From the NCBI GenBank assembly GCA_905221605.1, contig CAJNDS010002412.1, positions 1,151,886 through 1,215,885 on the forward strand: a DNA stretch of 64,000 nucleotides, read 5' to 3'. The notes under the pieces were generated by a model, which saw nothing but the letters and a program-made list of their open reading frames with translations, searched no databases and was not told the origin of the DNA. The DNA comes from Symbiodinium natans (lineage: Eukaryota; Sar; Dinophyceae; Suessiales; Symbiodiniaceae). Numbering within the stretch: position 1 is the first letter of the stretch; each line of letters starts with the position of its first letter. Both the position numbers and the translations under genes were made by a program. This document shows, piece after piece, positions 62,209 through 64,000 of this stretch.

Positions 62209-62700
62209 ATGAGCTTGTTTAACTTTGATAAGAACTGTTATGTGTGTAAATGTCATAGGAATAGAAAGGCAGTAGTCTTAAATTTGGTTTTTGATGCTAG
62301 AACTGTTAATAACATTGTATCTTATCTGAGTTGTCATAAATGTTCTGATATGATGGAGTGTGAGTTAGAATATGAAAATGAAGAATATAAAGAATATAGT
62401 AGGGAGGCAAAGTTATTCCATTTTATATACAATCATCTAGACACCAAATACAACAAACTAAAAACATTGAAAGATAAGAAAACCTATATGAAAGAATTGA
62501 TTAGAAAGTCGGAAAGCTGTAAAAAAGGGATGCTTGTAAAGTTTGTTAATGACACGTACTATCTGAAAGGGTTTGATGAGTATAAACAATGGTTTTCGGA
62601 AGCATGTCCTGCTAATGGGTATTCTATTTTTGATGAAACTGACCTAGAAGATGAGTTTTTTTTTATAGAAATGATAGAATGCCTTTCTATGATGTTTTAA
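62209..62700 (+). CDS. CxxC zinc-binding protein, 163 aa
   Basis: CYVCKCH at about residues 10-16 and CHKCSDMMEC at about 45-54 form a likely zinc site. Acidic and basic helical segments follow, with an acidic end (DETDLEDEFFFIEMIE). It resembles the gene at 45274 in the spacing of the two Cys pairs and in the shared promoter, so the element carries related genes near both ends. The function is not recognised; an early regulator is inferred. Confidence 0.7.
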   Translation: MSLFNFDKNCYVCKCHRNRKAVVLNLVFDARTVNNIVSYLSCHKCSDMMECELEYENEEYKEYSREAKLFHFIYNHLDTKYNKLKTLKDKKTYMKELIRKSESCKKGMLVKFVNDTYYLKGFDEYKQWFSEACPANGYSIFDETDLEDEFFFIEMIECLSMMF

Positions 62701-62841
62701 AACAACTTTTCTATCAATACATAAAACATCATGCCAGAGGATACAAAAACTACTTTGATTATATTGAAGTTATACAGTGGGTTCAACGCATTTTTTAGAT
62801 GAAGCAACCATAATATTATTAATGAATATAATATAATGGTT
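62701..62841. other. Short AT-rich spacer before the right TIR
   Basis: 141 bp with no supported gene. It contains an AATATTATTAATGAATATAA stretch next to the TIR, possibly part of the replication or terminal region. Confidence 0.5.
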
Positions 62842-63334
62842 GAACCACCCACTAAGCCCCAGAAAGACCCAAATTTTCATCCAATGGCTAACCCGAAGCT
62901 CTACAATCATGGCTTTATGTTAGGCTTTTCTACGAACCGCCTAACTAAAGCCCAGCTAAGCTTAGAGACAAACCAAGACAAAACGAAGCTAGGGGACAAG
63001 TCAAAAAGTGTTGGGGAAGTAAGAGAGGGGAAAAGTGAAAACGAGAGAGGAGCGACAAATACTTAAATGAGAGTATGGGATCCTGGGGAGTGAGAGAAAA
63101 ACGAAGGAGTGGCCAAGATTGACGAAGAGAAGCGAGAAAACGAATGAGACACGCTTTTAAGAAAACGAAGCAGAGACCCAACGAATGAAACAGACCCCAG
63201 AGGAGGAAAATAAGAAACGAAGAAGGCGACAAGGGCAGAGAACAAGTAGGATACAGTGATGAAAAACAACAAATGAAGCAGACACGACAACATACAACGA
63301 CCAAGCCCCAAAATCCCCCTTTTAACAATTTTTT
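62842..63334 (-). repeat. Right terminal inverted repeat of the PLV
   Basis: Reverse complement of the left terminal repeat. Visible differences include a T/C and a C/A change near position 63110 and a small cluster near 63045-63055. It ends in TTTAACAATTTTTT and is followed by GGGGGAACCC. Short reading frames within it are mirror copies of those in the left TIR and are not annotated as genes. Confidence 0.93.
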
Positions 63335-63395
63335 GGGGGAACCCTAAGCAAAACCTTGAACACTAGAAGGCCGGGGGGGGGGTGTGTTGGGGATT

Positions 63396-63474
63396 CGGGG
63401 TTTAGGGTTTAGGGTTTAGGGTTTAGGGTTTAGGGTTTAGGGTTAGGGTTTAGGGTTTAGGGTTTAGGGTTGAT
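63396..63474 (+). repeat. TTTAGGG interstitial telomere-type block
   Basis: About 10 units with one TTAGGG slip. Confidence 0.88.
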
Positions 63475-63574
63475 TAGGGGTCTAGGGAAAAACATGCCAG
63501 AAACCGGACGACAAACACCAAGCTTGCGGTTCTGATTCTGCCTGGACTCCCATACTCAAGCAAGCAGGTGCAGT

Positions 63575-63674
63575 TTGGGATGTTACCCCTTATTCTTCCT
63601 GCCCTTAATGGGGATTATAGTTGGGTAGCGTAATCCCTATCAAGGACTGCTAGTACAAGGAAAGAACATCCCAA
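63575..63674. repeat. Palindromic element, family C
   Basis: TTGGGATGTTACCCCTTATT and GGAAAGAACATCCCAA as inverted ends, with TAATGGGGATTATAG and AATCCCTATCAAGGAC inside. Confidence 0.7.
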
Positions 63675-63778
63675 GCTACAAACTCAAACATGACGAAAAG
63701 CCGATCGTCGCGCTCAACGCGCTCAAAAAAGATCCTAAACGTGCACTGGCATCCAGTACTGAACCTCAATCAGGCTAG

Positions 63779-63881
63779 CTTGGGATGTTCCCCCTGAAAC
63801 TAACAGTCCTTCGTAGGAATTCTACTACCCCCGATTGTAGAATCCCTATTAAAGACTGTTAGTTTTAGGGGGAACAGCCCA
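63779..63881. repeat. Palindromic element, family C (well preserved)
   Basis: Arms of about 45 bp (TTCCCCCTGAAACTAACAGT at the left, ACTGTTAGTTTTAGGGGGAA at the right) fold into one long hairpin with a short central loop. Confidence 0.75.
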
Positions 63882-64000
63882 CAGGCTAACTCTTAAGAAC
63901 CTTCTGAAACGCAATCCTGAATAGCAGCATCCTCAACACGATAAGGGACATGATGCACGATCCCAAGCAGTCTTCGGACCTGTAATGAACTCAGCCTGTT

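Larger units (their letters stand above)
41936..63334. mobile_element. Integrated Polinton-like virus (polintovirus), about 21.4 kb
   Basis: Inverted terminal repeats of about 490 bp bound a dense set of genes that together define Polintons/PLVs: protein-primed PolB, rve integrase, A32-like packaging ATPase, double jelly-roll MCP and penton. An S74 fibre and a lipase-like gene are added. The core is AT-rich, unlike the GC-richer repeat DNA on both sides. The TIRs differ at only about 6-7 positions over about 440 bp, so insertion looks recent. No Ulp1/adenain-type protease was found. A target-site duplication cannot be resolved, because the left end abuts a G homopolymer and the right end begins with GGGGG. 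Classification rests on reading motifs, not on a search. Confidence 0.95.
63335..64000. other. Host repeat DNA right of the PLV
   Basis: A G run (63374-63382), a TTTAGGG block (63396-63474) and two family C palindromes (63575-63674, 63779-63881). No gene is supported. The same repeat types on both sides of the element support a single insertion into this kind of DNA. Confidence 0.6.

Overview
The window looks like nuclear DNA of a unicellular, probably photosynthetic, eukaryote. The left 41.9 kb is almost devoid of convincing genes. It is packed with interstitial telomere-type repeats (TTTAGGG on one strand or CCCTAAA on the other, in dozens of blocks of both orientations), long C or G homopolymers, AT/CT microsatellites, two tandem satellites, and short palindromic elements that fall into recurring families (called A to H here). 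TTTAGGG is the Arabidopsis-type telomere repeat, used by plants, green algae, dinoflagellates, chromerids and cryptophytes among others. The sequence alone does not fix the host; a dinoflagellate-like or cryptophyte-like alga is my guess.

From about 41,936 to 63,334 lies an integrated Polinton/Polinton-like virus (PLV, a polintovirus) of about 21.4 kb. It is bounded by nearly identical inverted terminal repeats of about 490 bp. Its core (about 44.85-62.84 kb) is AT-rich and densely coding. It holds a protein-primed family B DNA polymerase, an A32/FtsK-type packaging ATPase, a double jelly-roll major capsid protein, a penton-like minor capsid protein, a retrovirus-type (rve) integrase, a large fibre protein ending in a Peptidase_S74 intramolecular chaperone, and a class-3-lipase-like protein. 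Around these are several small zinc-finger or CxxC proteins and two proline-threonine-tyrosine-motif proteins that are probably virion-associated. I see no adenain-type cysteine protease.

Layout of the element: left TIR; a GC-rich, host-like gene with a ubiquitin-like domain and a probable 88-nt intron; about 1.2 kb of non-coding repeats that include TTTAGGG; a rightward early-looking block (CxxC protein, PolB); a mixed middle with short genes and the ATPase; a leftward virion block (lipase-like, 68-aa basic protein, MCP, S74 fibre); a rightward block (penton, acidic zinc protein, coiled-coil protein, two PTY proteins, zinc finger, integrase, zinc finger, CxxC protein); right TIR. Four genes share an upstream ACTTAA...TATATTGAGAGAGA promoter-like module. 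Several presumed late genes have a TATCTAA motif just upstream.

The nearly identical TIRs and mostly intact reading frames point to a recent insertion. Signs of decay or sequencing error are a frame break at the ATPase N-terminus and a one-base break in a small zinc-finger gene. The most unusual items outside the element are a 1.1 kb array of long palindromes (26.77-27.86 kb), a 107-bp satellite (6.5-7.2 kb) and the palindromic element families, some of which have telomere repeats embedded in them.
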